Assembly (NCBI RefSeq): GCF_025152575.1
Contig: NZ_CP102293.1
Coordinates: 1,054,001 to 1,118,000 of the forward strand
Origin: Subdoligranulum variabile
GTDB taxonomy: Bacteria > Bacillota > Clostridia > Oscillospirales > Ruminococcaceae
DNA: 64,000 bases
Direction: 5' to 3'
In this document: piece by piece, positions 17,303-25,039 of the stretch
Position numbering within the stretch: the stretch's first letter is position 1
Layout: the number at the start of each line of letters is the position of its first letter
The notes under the pieces: generated by a model
What the model was told of the DNA's origin: nothing
The model's database searches: none
What the model saw: the letters and a program-made list of their open reading frames with translations, nothing else
Program-made: the position numbers and the translations under genes

Positions 17303-17623
17303 ATGGGCTTCTTCGATTTCCTGCACGGGCCGGATATAAATGGCGGCGTGGAGCAGTGCCGCCAGACCCCCGGTGCCCTGCTGCTGGATGTGCGTACCCC
17401 CGCCGAGTACGCCGAAGGCCACATTCCCGGCGCCCGGAACCTGCCGCTGCAGTCGCTGGAGGGCATTGACGCGGTGGCTCCCGCCAAGGACACGCCGCTC
17501 TTCCTCTACTGCCGCAGCGGCGCCCGGTCGGGGCAGGCCGCCCGCCTGCTGCAGGGCAGCGGCTACACCCGGGTGACCAACATCGGCGGCATCATAAGCT
17601 ACCACGGCCCAGTGGAACGATAA
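17303..17623 (+). CDS. single-domain rhodanese-like sulfurtransferase
   Basis: 106 residues. Rhodanese domains carry a persulfide on an active-site cysteine and pass sulfur to acceptors. Visible motifs are LLLDVRTPAEYAEGHIPGARN (split CH2A-type motif) and the active loop YCRSGARSG with C70. ATG at 17303 has GAGGGCTGAG just upstream, overlapping the trxA stop region, so translation is coupled. Pairing with thioredoxin fits a role in sulfur or redox handling. A bidirectional terminator follows, shared with the convergent Crp/Fnr gene. Confidence 0.9.
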   Translation: MGFFDFLHGPDINGGVEQCRQTPGALLLDVRTPAEYAEGHIPGARNLPLQSLEGIDAVAPAKDTPLFLYCRSGARSGQAARLLQGSGYTRVTNIGGIISYHGPVER

Positions 17624-17635
17624 CCTTTATTATAG

Positions 17636-17674
17636 AAAGACCGCCGACGGAAAGATTCCGTCGGCGGTCTTTTT
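17636..17674. terminator. bidirectional terminator between rhodanese and Crp/Fnr genes
   Basis: A stem of at least 15 bp (17638-17652 with 17656-17670) is flanked by A on the left and TTTTT on the right. It can serve both converging transcripts. Confidence 0.9.
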
Positions 17675-17681
17675 GCCTTTG

Positions 17682-18341
17682 TCAGTCCTCGGCCAGGGCC
17701 TGCAGACGGTCGGGGTCCAGCAGCGTCACGCTGCCCCGGGACAGTTTCACCAGGCCTTCATCCTGGAAATACCGCAGCATCCGGGTCACCACCTCCCGGG
17801 GGGAGCCCAGGTGGTGGCCGATGGTCTCGTGGGTGGTCTTCAGCGTGGGGCTGCCCTCCAGGGCGCTCTCCTCCAGCAGGAAGGCCGCCAGCCGCTTGTC
17901 GAAACTTTTCCACAGGATCTGCTCGATAAGCCACATCACATCGGAAAAATGGGTGGTCATCACCTCGTTGGTGTAGTTGGCCACCGGCGCCGATTCCTCC
18001 ATCAGCGCCTTGTAGCGCTGGGCCGGGATCTGCCAGAACTCGGTGTCCTTCTCCGCCTCGATGGTCACATCATACTGCAGCCCCCGCAGGATGCAGGAGG
18101 CCGACATCACACAGAGATCCCGGGGGAACAGGCGGTAGAGGGTGACCTCCCGCCCTTCGTCCGAGAGAATGTAGACCCGCAGCTGGCCGGTGCGCACCAG
18201 CAGAAAACCGATGCAGTCCGCCGAACCGTTGTGCACCACCGTCCCTTTGGGCACGGCGCGCAGGGTGGCGTTGTCGGCCAGCATCTGCTGCTGGACCGGG
18301 GTGAGTTTGTCCCATACGGGGAAATATTCAGAAAATTCCAT
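17682..18341 (-). CDS. Crp/Fnr-family transcriptional regulator
   Basis: 219 residues. An N-terminal cyclic-nucleotide-binding-like barrel (about 15-125: VPKGTVVHNGSADCIGFLLVRTGQLRVYI, then GREVTLYRLFPRDLCVMSA) is joined by the long dimer helix (about 125-155) to a C-terminal winged helix (about 150-205, TTHETIGHHLGSPREVVTRMLRYFQDEGLV). The cAMP-contact residues are not conserved, and there is no N-terminal cysteine cluster for an Fe-S centre, although C43, C97 and C103 lie in the sensor barrel. A redox or small-ligand sensor is therefore an inference. It has its own promoter, faces trxA/rhodanese tail to tail, and may be functionally linked to them. Confidence 0.88.
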   Translation of the reverse strand: MEFSEYFPVWDKLTPVQQQMLADNATLRAVPKGTVVHNGSADCIGFLLVRTGQLRVYILSDEGREVTLYRLFPRDLCVMSASCILRGLQYDVTIEAEKDTEFWQIPAQRYKALMEESAPVANYTNEVMTTHFSDVMWLIEQILWKSFDKRLAAFLLEESALEGSPTLKTTHETIGHHLGSPREVVTRMLRYFQDEGLVKLSRGSVTLLDPDRLQALAED

Positions 18342-18361
18342 CGGCGTTTCCTCCTGCCAAC

Positions 18362-18390
18362 AGCATAAACGAAATTGCCCCCGGTGTCAA
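18362..18390 (-). promoter_or_regulatory. promoter of the Crp/Fnr regulator gene
   Basis: TTGACA (18385-18390), a 17-base spacer and TATGCT (18362-18367) on the minus strand. It overlaps the last codons of the upstream araC-type gene. Confidence 0.75.
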
Positions 18391-19271
18391 ACCCCGGCGG
18401 GGGCGTCCTCCTTGCGGATGAAGTGGTTCTGCCGGTAGGTGCGGGGCGCCATGCCGTACACCGACTTGAACGCCCGGGAAAAATGCAGCTGGTTGGCGTA
18501 ACTGACCATGGCGCTGATGGTGCCGATGGGCAGGGCCGTCTCCTTGAGCATCTGGGCCGCCCGGGCCATTCGGTAGTGCAGCAGAAACGCCTGGGGGCTC
18601 TCCCCCATGGAGTCCCGGAACACCTTGCCGAAGTAGCTGCGGTTCAGCCCGCAGAAGGCCGCGATCTCCTCGATGGAGATGTCCCGCTGGTAGTTCTGCT
18701 CGATGAAGGAGAGGGCTTCCTTCATATAGAAATCCCGCAGCCGCCGCTGGCTGGGCAGCCGCCGCGCCGCCGAGGACTGCACCAGCTGGTCCAGGAAGAG
18801 AAAGCCCTCCCCGATCTGGCGCACCGGACTGTCGTCGGGATGGTTGACGATGTAGAGCATCTGGTCTTTCAGCGCCCGGCCTGCCTCCCGGTTCTGGGGG
18901 GTGTAGACCGGCTGGCTCTGGCTCAGCCCCGCCAGGCTGATGCTCTCGCTCACCCGCAGGCCGTCAAACTCGATCCAGGTATATTCCCAGGGGTCCTTGG
19001 CGTCCGCCACATAGGTGGTGGTCTGGTCCGGCAGGATCAGAAAGCCGTGGCCCGCCCCGATATGGTAGACCTGGTCGTTGGTGTACAGCGCGCCCCGCCC
19101 CGAGATCACAAAATGGAACAGGTAATGGTCCCGCTTGTGGGGGCCGTAGGAATGGAGCGGCTCGGTGCGCTCCCAGCCGTACTGATAGAGGGTCAGATCC
19201 ACGAACCGTTCGTCCTGAAATACGTGGAATTTGAGCTTGTTTTCGGTATGTATGTCATTCTGATGAGGCAT
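18387..19271 (-). CDS. AraC-family regulator of the alpha-galactoside operon
   Basis: 294 residues. The N-terminal cupin-like sensing domain (about 20-130, HYLFHFVISGRGALYTNDQVYHIGAG) is followed by two helix-turn-helix motifs (about 190-285: ISIEEIAAFCGLNRSYFGKVFRDSMGESP and LPIGTISAMVSYANQLHFSRAFKSVYGMAPR). This is the layout of MsmR/RafR activators of raffinose and melibiose operons. I prefer ATG 19271, 8 bases after GGGGAGG, over the TTG two codons upstream, which lies too close to it. It is divergent from the ABC importer and alpha-galactosidase genes, which it very likely activates when the sugar is present. Confidence 0.92.
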   Translation of the reverse strand: MPHQNDIHTENKLKFHVFQDERFVDLTLYQYGWERTEPLHSYGPHKRDHYLFHFVISGRGALYTNDQVYHIGAGHGFLILPDQTTTYVADAKDPWEYTWIEFDGLRVSESISLAGLSQSQPVYTPQNREAGRALKDQMLYIVNHPDDSPVRQIGEGFLFLDQLVQSSAARRLPSQRRLRDFYMKEALSFIEQNYQRDISIEEIAAFCGLNRSYFGKVFRDSMGESPQAFLLHYRMARAAQMLKETALPIGTISAMVSYANQLHFSRAFKSVYGMAPRTYRQNHFIRKEDAPAGV

Positions 19272-19300
19272 GGCCAAAACCTCCCCGCCATGTTTTTTCT

Positions 19301-19330
19301 ATTATATACCATAATGCGTCTGTACTTCAA
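19301..19330 (-). promoter_or_regulatory. promoter of the AraC-family regulator gene
   Basis: TTGAAG (19325-19330), an 18-base spacer and TATAAT (19301-19306) on the minus strand. Confidence 0.7.
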
Positions 19331-19382
19331 TAAAAATGATAGAAATCCTACAAATTGAGATATAAAAAGCAGAATCAAGATA

Positions 19383-19411
19383 TTCACGATGGCATGCACA
19401 AATTGTATAAT
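19383..19411 (+). promoter_or_regulatory. promoter of the ABC importer operon
   Basis: TTCACG (19383-19388), 17 bases and TATAAT (19406-19411). The poor -35 box is typical of activator-dependent promoters. GCACAAATT occurs at 19396-19404 and again at 19454-19462, with an inverted near-copy at 19433-19441. The leader is about 160 bases. Confidence 0.65.
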
Positions 19412-19578
19412 AAAGCTGCTGATTCAGGAAAGATTTTGTGCATAGTGCACATTGCACAAATTTTCCCACGAAATTTCATCAAATTGGCGAAACCCCATTC
19501 TCCCACTGCCGCACCGGCCGGGCGGGCAGCGAACCACTGCAGAACCACTGCAAAAGATCAACAGGAGGAAGACATCTT

Positions 19579-20874
19579 ATGAACATCAAACGGAAGTTGG
19601 TTGCCGGGTTGATGGCGACGTGCCTGACGGCTGGTTTAGCCACGGGCCTGACCGCATGCGGATCGGACAGCGCCGATGGCACCGTGAACCTGACGTTCCA
19701 GATCTGGGACGTGGCGCAGCGCGACGGCATGCAGGCGATGTGTGACGCCTACACCGAGCAGCATCCCAACGTCCACATCGAGGTGCAGGTCACCAGCTGG
19801 GACGAGTACTGGACCAAGCTGGAAGCGGCGGCCATCTCCAACCAGATGCCCGACATCTTCTGGATGCACACCAACGAGATCCTGAAGTATGCCGACTACG
19901 GCAAACTGGCCGACTGCTCCGACATTGTGGAGACCGAGCATTTCTCGGACATTTCGCTGGCCAACGCCAGCGGTTCGGACGGCAACCTCTACGCCGTGCC
20001 GAAGGACAAGGACACCGTGGGCCTTGTGTACAACAAGGAAATGTTTGACGCCGCGGGTGTTGCCTACCCCGACGAGACCTGGACCTGGGACGATCTGTGC
20101 GAAGCCTCGCAGAAGATCTACGACGCCACCGGCAAGTACGGCTACATGGCCTACGGCGACGACCAGCTGGGTTACTGGAACTTCGTGTACCAGGCGGGCG
20201 GCAGCATCCTGACCGAGGACAAGACCCGCGCCAACTTCACCGATCCTGCCACCAAGATGGGCATGGAATTCTACATCAACCTGCAGAAGAACGACTGGTG
20301 CCCCGACCAGAACTACTTTGCAGAGACCGCTCCCGGCACGGCTTTCTTCTCCGAGAAGGGCGCCATGTTCTTTGAGGGCGACTGGAACATCCTGAGTGAG
20401 CTGCAGAACTACCCCGAGATGGTGGGCAAGTGGGACGTGGCCGTGCTGCCCAAGTGCCCCAACCCCATGAACGGTGACGGCCGTGCTTCCATCTCCAACG
20501 GTCTGAGCTACGCCACCAGCGCCACCAACAAGCATCTGGACATCGTCAAGGACGTGCTGAAGTTCTTCGGCAGCGAAGAAGGCCAGCGTATCCAGGGTGA
20601 GAGCGGCGCCGCCATTCCCGCCTACGAAGGTCTGGAAGAAACCTGGGTGGGCGTCTTTGATGAGTATCCCATCAATGTGCAGCCCTTCATTGACATGTTC
20701 GACTACTGCGTCCAGAGCGTCAACAACGCCGCCCGTCCCGAGTGGAAGACTCCGGTCAGCGACACGCTGCTGAAGATCTACACCGGCGAGCTGGACATCG
20801 ACACCGGCCTGCAGACCATGCAGGAGATCGTCGATGAGGCCAGTGCCGAATATTACCCGGAGGAGGATGCGTAA
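19579..20874 (+). CDS. ABC transporter substrate-binding lipoprotein (family 1, oligosaccharide)
   Basis: 431 residues. The start is ATG 19579 with AGGAGGAAG upstream; the longer frame lacks a signal peptide. Residues 1-27 are a lipoprotein signal (LTAC, C27). The mature protein is a family 1 extracellular solute-binding protein, as in MalE, MsmE and RafE, with VNLTFQIWDV near the start of the mature chain and many aromatic residues for sugar stacking. It should capture alpha-galactosides such as raffinose, stachyose or melibiose outside the membrane. Its stop codon overlaps the start of the first permease gene (TAATG). No ATPase is encoded in the operon, so a shared MsmK/MsiK-type ATPase elsewhere must energise the importer. 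Confidence 0.94.
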   Translation: MNIKRKLVAGLMATCLTAGLATGLTACGSDSADGTVNLTFQIWDVAQRDGMQAMCDAYTEQHPNVHIEVQVTSWDEYWTKLEAAAISNQMPDIFWMHTNEILKYADYGKLADCSDIVETEHFSDISLANASGSDGNLYAVPKDKDTVGLVYNKEMFDAAGVAYPDETWTWDDLCEASQKIYDATGKYGYMAYGDDQLGYWNFVYQAGGSILTEDKTRANFTDPATKMGMEFYINLQKNDWCPDQNYFAETAPGTAFFSEKGAMFFEGDWNILSELQNYPEMVGKWDVAVLPKCPNPMNGDGRASISNGLSYATSATNKHLDIVKDVLKFFGSEEGQRIQGESGAAIPAYEGLEETWVGVFDEYPINVQPFIDMFDYCVQSVNNAARPEWKTPVSDTLLKIYTGELDIDTGLQTMQEIVDEASAEYYPEEDA

Positions 20875-21758
20875 TGCAAAATACATCGAAACTTGCCCGC
20901 GATGGTGCCAAGTGGGGCCTGCTCATGGTGGCGCCCACCATCATCGGTCTGCTGGTACTGAACATCTATCCTTTCATTGACGCCATCCGGATGAGCTTTT
21001 CCAAGTCGCTGCCCTTCGGCATGTTCGAGTTCGAGGGCATCGACAACTACGTGGAAATGTTCCAGAATGCCGAATTCTGGAAAGCCACCTGGAACACCAT
21101 CCTGTTCTGCATCCTGACGGTGCCGGTGGGCATCTTCCTGGCGCTGCTGGTGGCTGTGCTGCTGAACAGCAAGATCCGCGGCCGCACCACCTTCCGTGCC
21201 ATCTTCTTCCTGCCCATGGTCGTGGCCCCCGCCGCCGTGGCTATGGTCTGGAAGTGGATTTTTAACACCCAATATGGTATTATTAACTCGGTATTCGGCG
21301 TCAACGTCGGTTGGCTCACCGATTCCCGCTTCGTACTCTTCACCTGCGCCGTGGTGCAGATCTGGTCCAACATCGGCTACGACGCCGTGCTGCTGCTGGC
21401 CGGCCTGCAGAATGTTTCGGCCACCCTGTATGAGGCTGCCGACCTGGACGGTGCGTCCAAGGTCAAGCAGTTCTTCTCCATCACCCTGCCGATGGTTTCG
21501 CCCACCCTCTTCGTGGTCATGATCATGCGTCTGATGTCCTCCTTGAAGGTCTTCGACCTGATCTACATGATGGTGGATGACGCCAACCCCGCCCTGAACG
21601 ACGCCCAGAGCCTGATGTCCCTGTTCTATCGTCAGAGCTTCATCGCCGGCGACAAGGGCTATGCGTCCGCCATCGTTGTCTGGACCGTGCTGCTGATCGG
21701 TGTGGTCACCATCTTCCAGTTCTGGGGCCAGAAAAAGTGGGTCAATTACGAGGTGTAA
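20874..21758 (+). CDS. ABC sugar permease, MalF/MsmF type
   Basis: 294 residues with six predicted membrane segments, the first at about 15-40. It carries the inner-membrane permease signature EAADLDGASKVKQFFSITLPMVSPT (EAA loop that docks the ATPase) at about 180-215. The start overlaps the binding-protein stop by one base, and GGAGG precedes it, so translation is coupled. With the next gene it forms the heterodimeric channel of a type I carbohydrate importer (CUT1 class). Confidence 0.94.
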   Translation: MQNTSKLARDGAKWGLLMVAPTIIGLLVLNIYPFIDAIRMSFSKSLPFGMFEFEGIDNYVEMFQNAEFWKATWNTILFCILTVPVGIFLALLVAVLLNSKIRGRTTFRAIFFLPMVVAPAAVAMVWKWIFNTQYGIINSVFGVNVGWLTDSRFVLFTCAVVQIWSNIGYDAVLLLAGLQNVSATLYEAADLDGASKVKQFFSITLPMVSPTLFVVMIMRLMSSLKVFDLIYMMVDDANPALNDAQSLMSLFYRQSFIAGDKGYASAIVVWTVLLIGVVTIFQFWGQKKWVNYEV

Positions 21759-21761
21759 AGT

Positions 21762-22598
21762 ATGAATACCAGTATGAAAAGCAGCAAGCGGCTTACCACC
21801 ACGCTGACCTATGTTGTCCTGGTCCTGGGCAGCATCCTGATGATCTTCCCCTTTGTGTGGATGCTCCTGACCAGCTTCAAGACCCAGGCTGAATCCATGG
21901 CCATTCCGCCGCAGATTCTTCCTTCCCACTGGGCGCTGGACAACTTCACCACCGCGCTGGCGAGCCTTCCCTTCTTCAATCTCTATGTCAACACCGGTCT
22001 TCTGATCGTGTTCCGCGTGGTCTGCGCCGTCCTGTTCAGCTCGATGGCCGGCTACGCCTTCGCCAAACTGCAGTTCCCCTGCAAGAACCTGCTGTTCGGC
22101 ATCGTGCTGGTCCAGATGATGCTGCCCAGCCAGATCTTCATCACCCCGCAGTACCTGATGCTGGCACGTCTGGGCCTGACCAACACCATCTTCGCGCTGG
22201 TCTTCCCCGGCCTGGTCTCCGCCTTCGGCACCTTCTTCCTGCGGCAGACCTACCTGGGCATCCCCAATGAGATCGCCGAGGCCGCCTATCTGGACGGCTG
22301 CAACAAGTGGCAGACCTTCACCAAAGTCATGTTCCCCCTCACCGGTTCCAGCTGCGCGGCCCTGGCTATCTTCACCGCCGTGTTCGCCTACTCCGACCTG
22401 ATGTGGCCCCTGATCTGCAACACCGACCTGAACATGATGACCCTTTCCGCCGGCCTTTCCACCCTGAACGGCCAGTACACCACCAACTTCCCGGTCCTGA
22501 TGGCCGGCAGCTTCCTGGCCATGATCCCCATGGTCATCCTGTATCTGCTGTTCCAGAAACAGTTCATCCAGGGCATTGCGATGACCGGCGGCAAATAA
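21762..22598 (+). CDS. ABC sugar permease, MalG/MsmG type
   Basis: 278 residues with six predicted membrane helices. The cytoplasmic EAA motif is clear (EIAEAAYLDGCNKWQTFTKVMFPLTG, about 165-190). It begins 3 bases after the preceding stop, with GAGGTG as ribosome binding site, and is the partner of the MalF-type subunit. The short C-terminus (QFIQGIAMTGGK) is the usual MalG-type ending. A GC-rich hairpin follows before the alpha-galactosidase gene, and could reduce but not abolish read-through. Confidence 0.94.
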   Translation: MNTSMKSSKRLTTTLTYVVLVLGSILMIFPFVWMLLTSFKTQAESMAIPPQILPSHWALDNFTTALASLPFFNLYVNTGLLIVFRVVCAVLFSSMAGYAFAKLQFPCKNLLFGIVLVQMMLPSQIFITPQYLMLARLGLTNTIFALVFPGLVSAFGTFFLRQTYLGIPNEIAEAAYLDGCNKWQTFTKVMFPLTGSSCAALAIFTAVFAYSDLMWPLICNTDLNMMTLSAGLSTLNGQYTTNFPVLMAGSFLAMIPMVILYLLFQKQFIQGIAMTGGK

Positions 22599-22641
22599 TC
22601 CGCTCCATCGCCTGAAATAGCCTGAAGTCAGGCACACCAGC

Positions 22642-22683
22642 GGCAGGCGGACGACCGGCAGTTCCCGGTCCGCCCGCCTGCTG
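22642..22683 (+). terminator. GC-rich hairpin between importer and alpha-galactosidase genes
   Basis: An imperfect stem (GGCAGGCG...CGCCTGC with inner GACCGG/CCGGTC) is followed by TGCTGTTTC rather than a clean T-run. It probably acts as a partial terminator or mRNA processing/stabilising element. Confidence 0.45.
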
Positions 22684-22771
22684 CTGTTTCTTTGGAAAAC
22701 AGTGTGTCCGGCGCTCCGCGTTTGGGGCCTGCCGGCACTGTCTATATATACTTTTTTCAGGAGGTCCTTTT

Positions 22772-25018
22772 ATGGGTATTCAATTCGACACCGCCACGGG
22801 CGTTTTCGCGCTGGAGACCGCACACACCAGCTACCACATGCAGGTGGATGAGCGCGGCCATCTGCTGCACCTGTACTACGGGCGCAGCATCGGCCAGGGC
22901 AGCCTGAGCGCACTGTATCCCCCCGCCGACCACGGCTTCTCCCCGGACTACTATGCCTGCCGCCGCGAGCGCGGCGTTTCCCCCGATGTGCTCCCCCAGG
23001 AGTACACCGGCTGCAATGTGGGCGATTTCCGGTTATCCTGTGTGGTGGTCCGGGATGAGACCGGTGCGGCCGGTGCGGACTTTGTCTATGTCTCGCACCG
23101 CATCGAGAGCGGCAAATATGCCCTGGAGGGCCTGCCCTGTGCCCACGCGGAGGACGGCGACGCCGAGACCCTGGTCGTCACCCTGCGCGACCTGGTCACC
23201 GGGCTGGAGCTGGACCTGTACTACGGCGTCTTCGCCGATCAGGACATCATCACCCGCGCCGCCAAAATGCGCAACAACGGTACCCACACCCTGCGCCTGG
23301 AAAAGGCTGCTTCGATGTGCCTGGACCTGCCCTTCGGCCGGTGGGATATGATCCACTTCCACGGCCGCCACGCCATGGAACGGCAGATGCAGCGCACCCC
23401 GCTGGCCAACGCCATTCAGACGGTCTCCTCCACCCGCGGTGCCTCCAGCCATCATCACAATCCCTTCGTGATCCTCTGTGACCGCGACACCACCGAATCC
23501 GCCGGGCTGTGCTACGGCGTCATGCTGGTCTATTCCGGCAGCCACCGCACCGACATCGAGGTGGACCAGAACGGTTCCACCCGTGTGGTCACCGGCATCC
23601 ATGACGAGCGGTTCAGCTGGAAGCTGGAACCCGGCGAGGCCTTCACCACCCCCGAGGTGCTGCTGGGCTGCGCTTCGGACGGTCTGACCACCCTGTCCCA
23701 GCATTACCAGCACTTCATCCGGCGCAACATCTGCCGCAGCCCCTTCCGCTATACCCGCCGCCCGGTGCTCATCAACAACTGGGAGGCCACCTACTTCCAG
23801 TTCACCACCGACACCATCTGCAAGATCGCCGAGAAGGCCGCCAGCCTGGGCGTGGAGATGCTGGTGCTGGACGACGGCTGGTTCGGCAAGCGGGATGACG
23901 ACAACAGCGGCCTGGGCGACTGGTTCGTCAACGAGAAAAAACTGCCCGGCGGCCTGGATCCGCTGATCCAGCGGATCAACGCCCTGGGCATGAAGTTCGG
24001 CATCTGGATCGAGCCTGAGATGATCAGCGAGGATTCCGACCTCTACCGTGCCCACCACGACTGGGCACTGACGCTGCCCGGCCGGGACCCCGCCATGGGC
24101 CGCGACCAGCTGGTGCTGGACTTCGGCCGGGACGAGGTGGTGGATTACATCACCGAGGTGCTCAGCGATCTGCTGCGCAACCATCACATCGAATACGTCA
24201 AATGGGACATGAACCGCAACATGTCGGACGTCTACAGCCGCGCCCTGCCCCCCGAACGCCAGGGCGAAGTGGCCCACCGCTACATGCTGGGCGTCTACCG
24301 GCTGCTGGACCGGCTGACCACCGCCTTCCCCGACGTGCTGTTTGAAGGCTGTGCCGGCGGCGGCGGACGCTTTGACGCGGGCATGCTGGCCTACTTCCCC
24401 CAGATCTGGTGCAGCGACGACACCGACGCCATCGAGCGGCTGACCATCCAGCACGGCACCTCCTTCGGGTATCCGGTGTCGGCCATGGGCGCCCATGTTT
24501 CGGCCTGCCCCAACCACCAGACCGGCCGTTCCACCCCGCTGTGGACCCGCGCCGTGGTGGCCATGAGCGGCACCTTCGGCTACGAACTGGACCTGGGCAA
24601 ACTCAGCGACGAGGAATGCGAACAGGTCAAGGAACAGATCGAGACCTTCAAGAAGCTGTACGATGTGCTGCAGAACGGCCGGTACTACCGCCTGAGCAAC
24701 CCCATCGAGGAACACCGGTACACCGCCTGGCAGACTGTCACCGACAAGGAATCTCTGGTCAGTCTGGTGCTGACCCATCCGGAGGCCAACTCCCGCCCGC
24801 TGCACATCTGCCTGCGGGGCCTGGAGGAGGACGCCCTGTACCGGGTGGAGAGCCTGCATCTGTACGGCACCACCTCCACCCCGGAGAGCGGCGCCGCCGC
24901 CACCGACCGCTATGTAGGTGCCGTCTACAGCGGCAGCACCCTGATGTACGCCGGATGCACCCTGACCCAGCTGGTGGGCGACTTCCCCAGCGTGCAGCTG
25001 CATCTGGTGCGTGTGTGA
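22772..25018 (+). CDS. alpha-galactosidase, GH36
   Basis: 748 residues, typical of tetrameric GH36 enzymes (AgaA, RafA, MelA). It hydrolyses terminal alpha-1,6-galactose from melibiose, raffinose and stachyose. An N-terminal beta-sandwich (about 1-330) precedes the TIM barrel (about 330-650) and a C-terminal beta domain. The catalytic nucleophile is D479 in YVKWDMNRN, the acid/base D549 in WCSDDTDA, and the family motif CAGGGGRFD spans 527-535; DDGWFGKRDDD (367-377) binds galactose. AGGAGG precedes the ATG. No signal peptide, so it acts on imported sugar, producing galactose plus sucrose from raffinose, the substrate suited to the next gene. Confidence 0.95.
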   Translation: MGIQFDTATGVFALETAHTSYHMQVDERGHLLHLYYGRSIGQGSLSALYPPADHGFSPDYYACRRERGVSPDVLPQEYTGCNVGDFRLSCVVVRDETGAAGADFVYVSHRIESGKYALEGLPCAHAEDGDAETLVVTLRDLVTGLELDLYYGVFADQDIITRAAKMRNNGTHTLRLEKAASMCLDLPFGRWDMIHFHGRHAMERQMQRTPLANAIQTVSSTRGASSHHHNPFVILCDRDTTESAGLCYGVMLVYSGSHRTDIEVDQNGSTRVVTGIHDERFSWKLEPGEAFTTPEVLLGCASDGLTTLSQHYQHFIRRNICRSPFRYTRRPVLINNWEATYFQFTTDTICKIAEKAASLGVEMLVLDDGWFGKRDDDNSGLGDWFVNEKKLPGGLDPLIQRINALGMKFGIWIEPEMISEDSDLYRAHHDWALTLPGRDPAMGRDQLVLDFGRDEVVDYITEVLSDLLRNHHIEYVKWDMNRNMSDVYSRALPPERQGEVAHRYMLGVYRLLDRLTTAFPDVLFEGCAGGGGRFDAGMLAYFPQIWCSDDTDAIERLTIQHGTSFGYPVSAMGAHVSACPNHQTGRSTPLWTRAVVAMSGTFGYELDLGKLSDEECEQVKEQIETFKKLYDVLQNGRYYRLSNPIEEHRYTAWQTVTDKESLVSLVLTHPEANSRPLHICLRGLEEDALYRVESLHLYGTTSTPESGAAATDRYVGAVYSGSTLMYAGCTLTQLVGDFPSVQLHLVRV

Positions 25019-25039
25019 TACGATAAGGAGGAATCCTGT

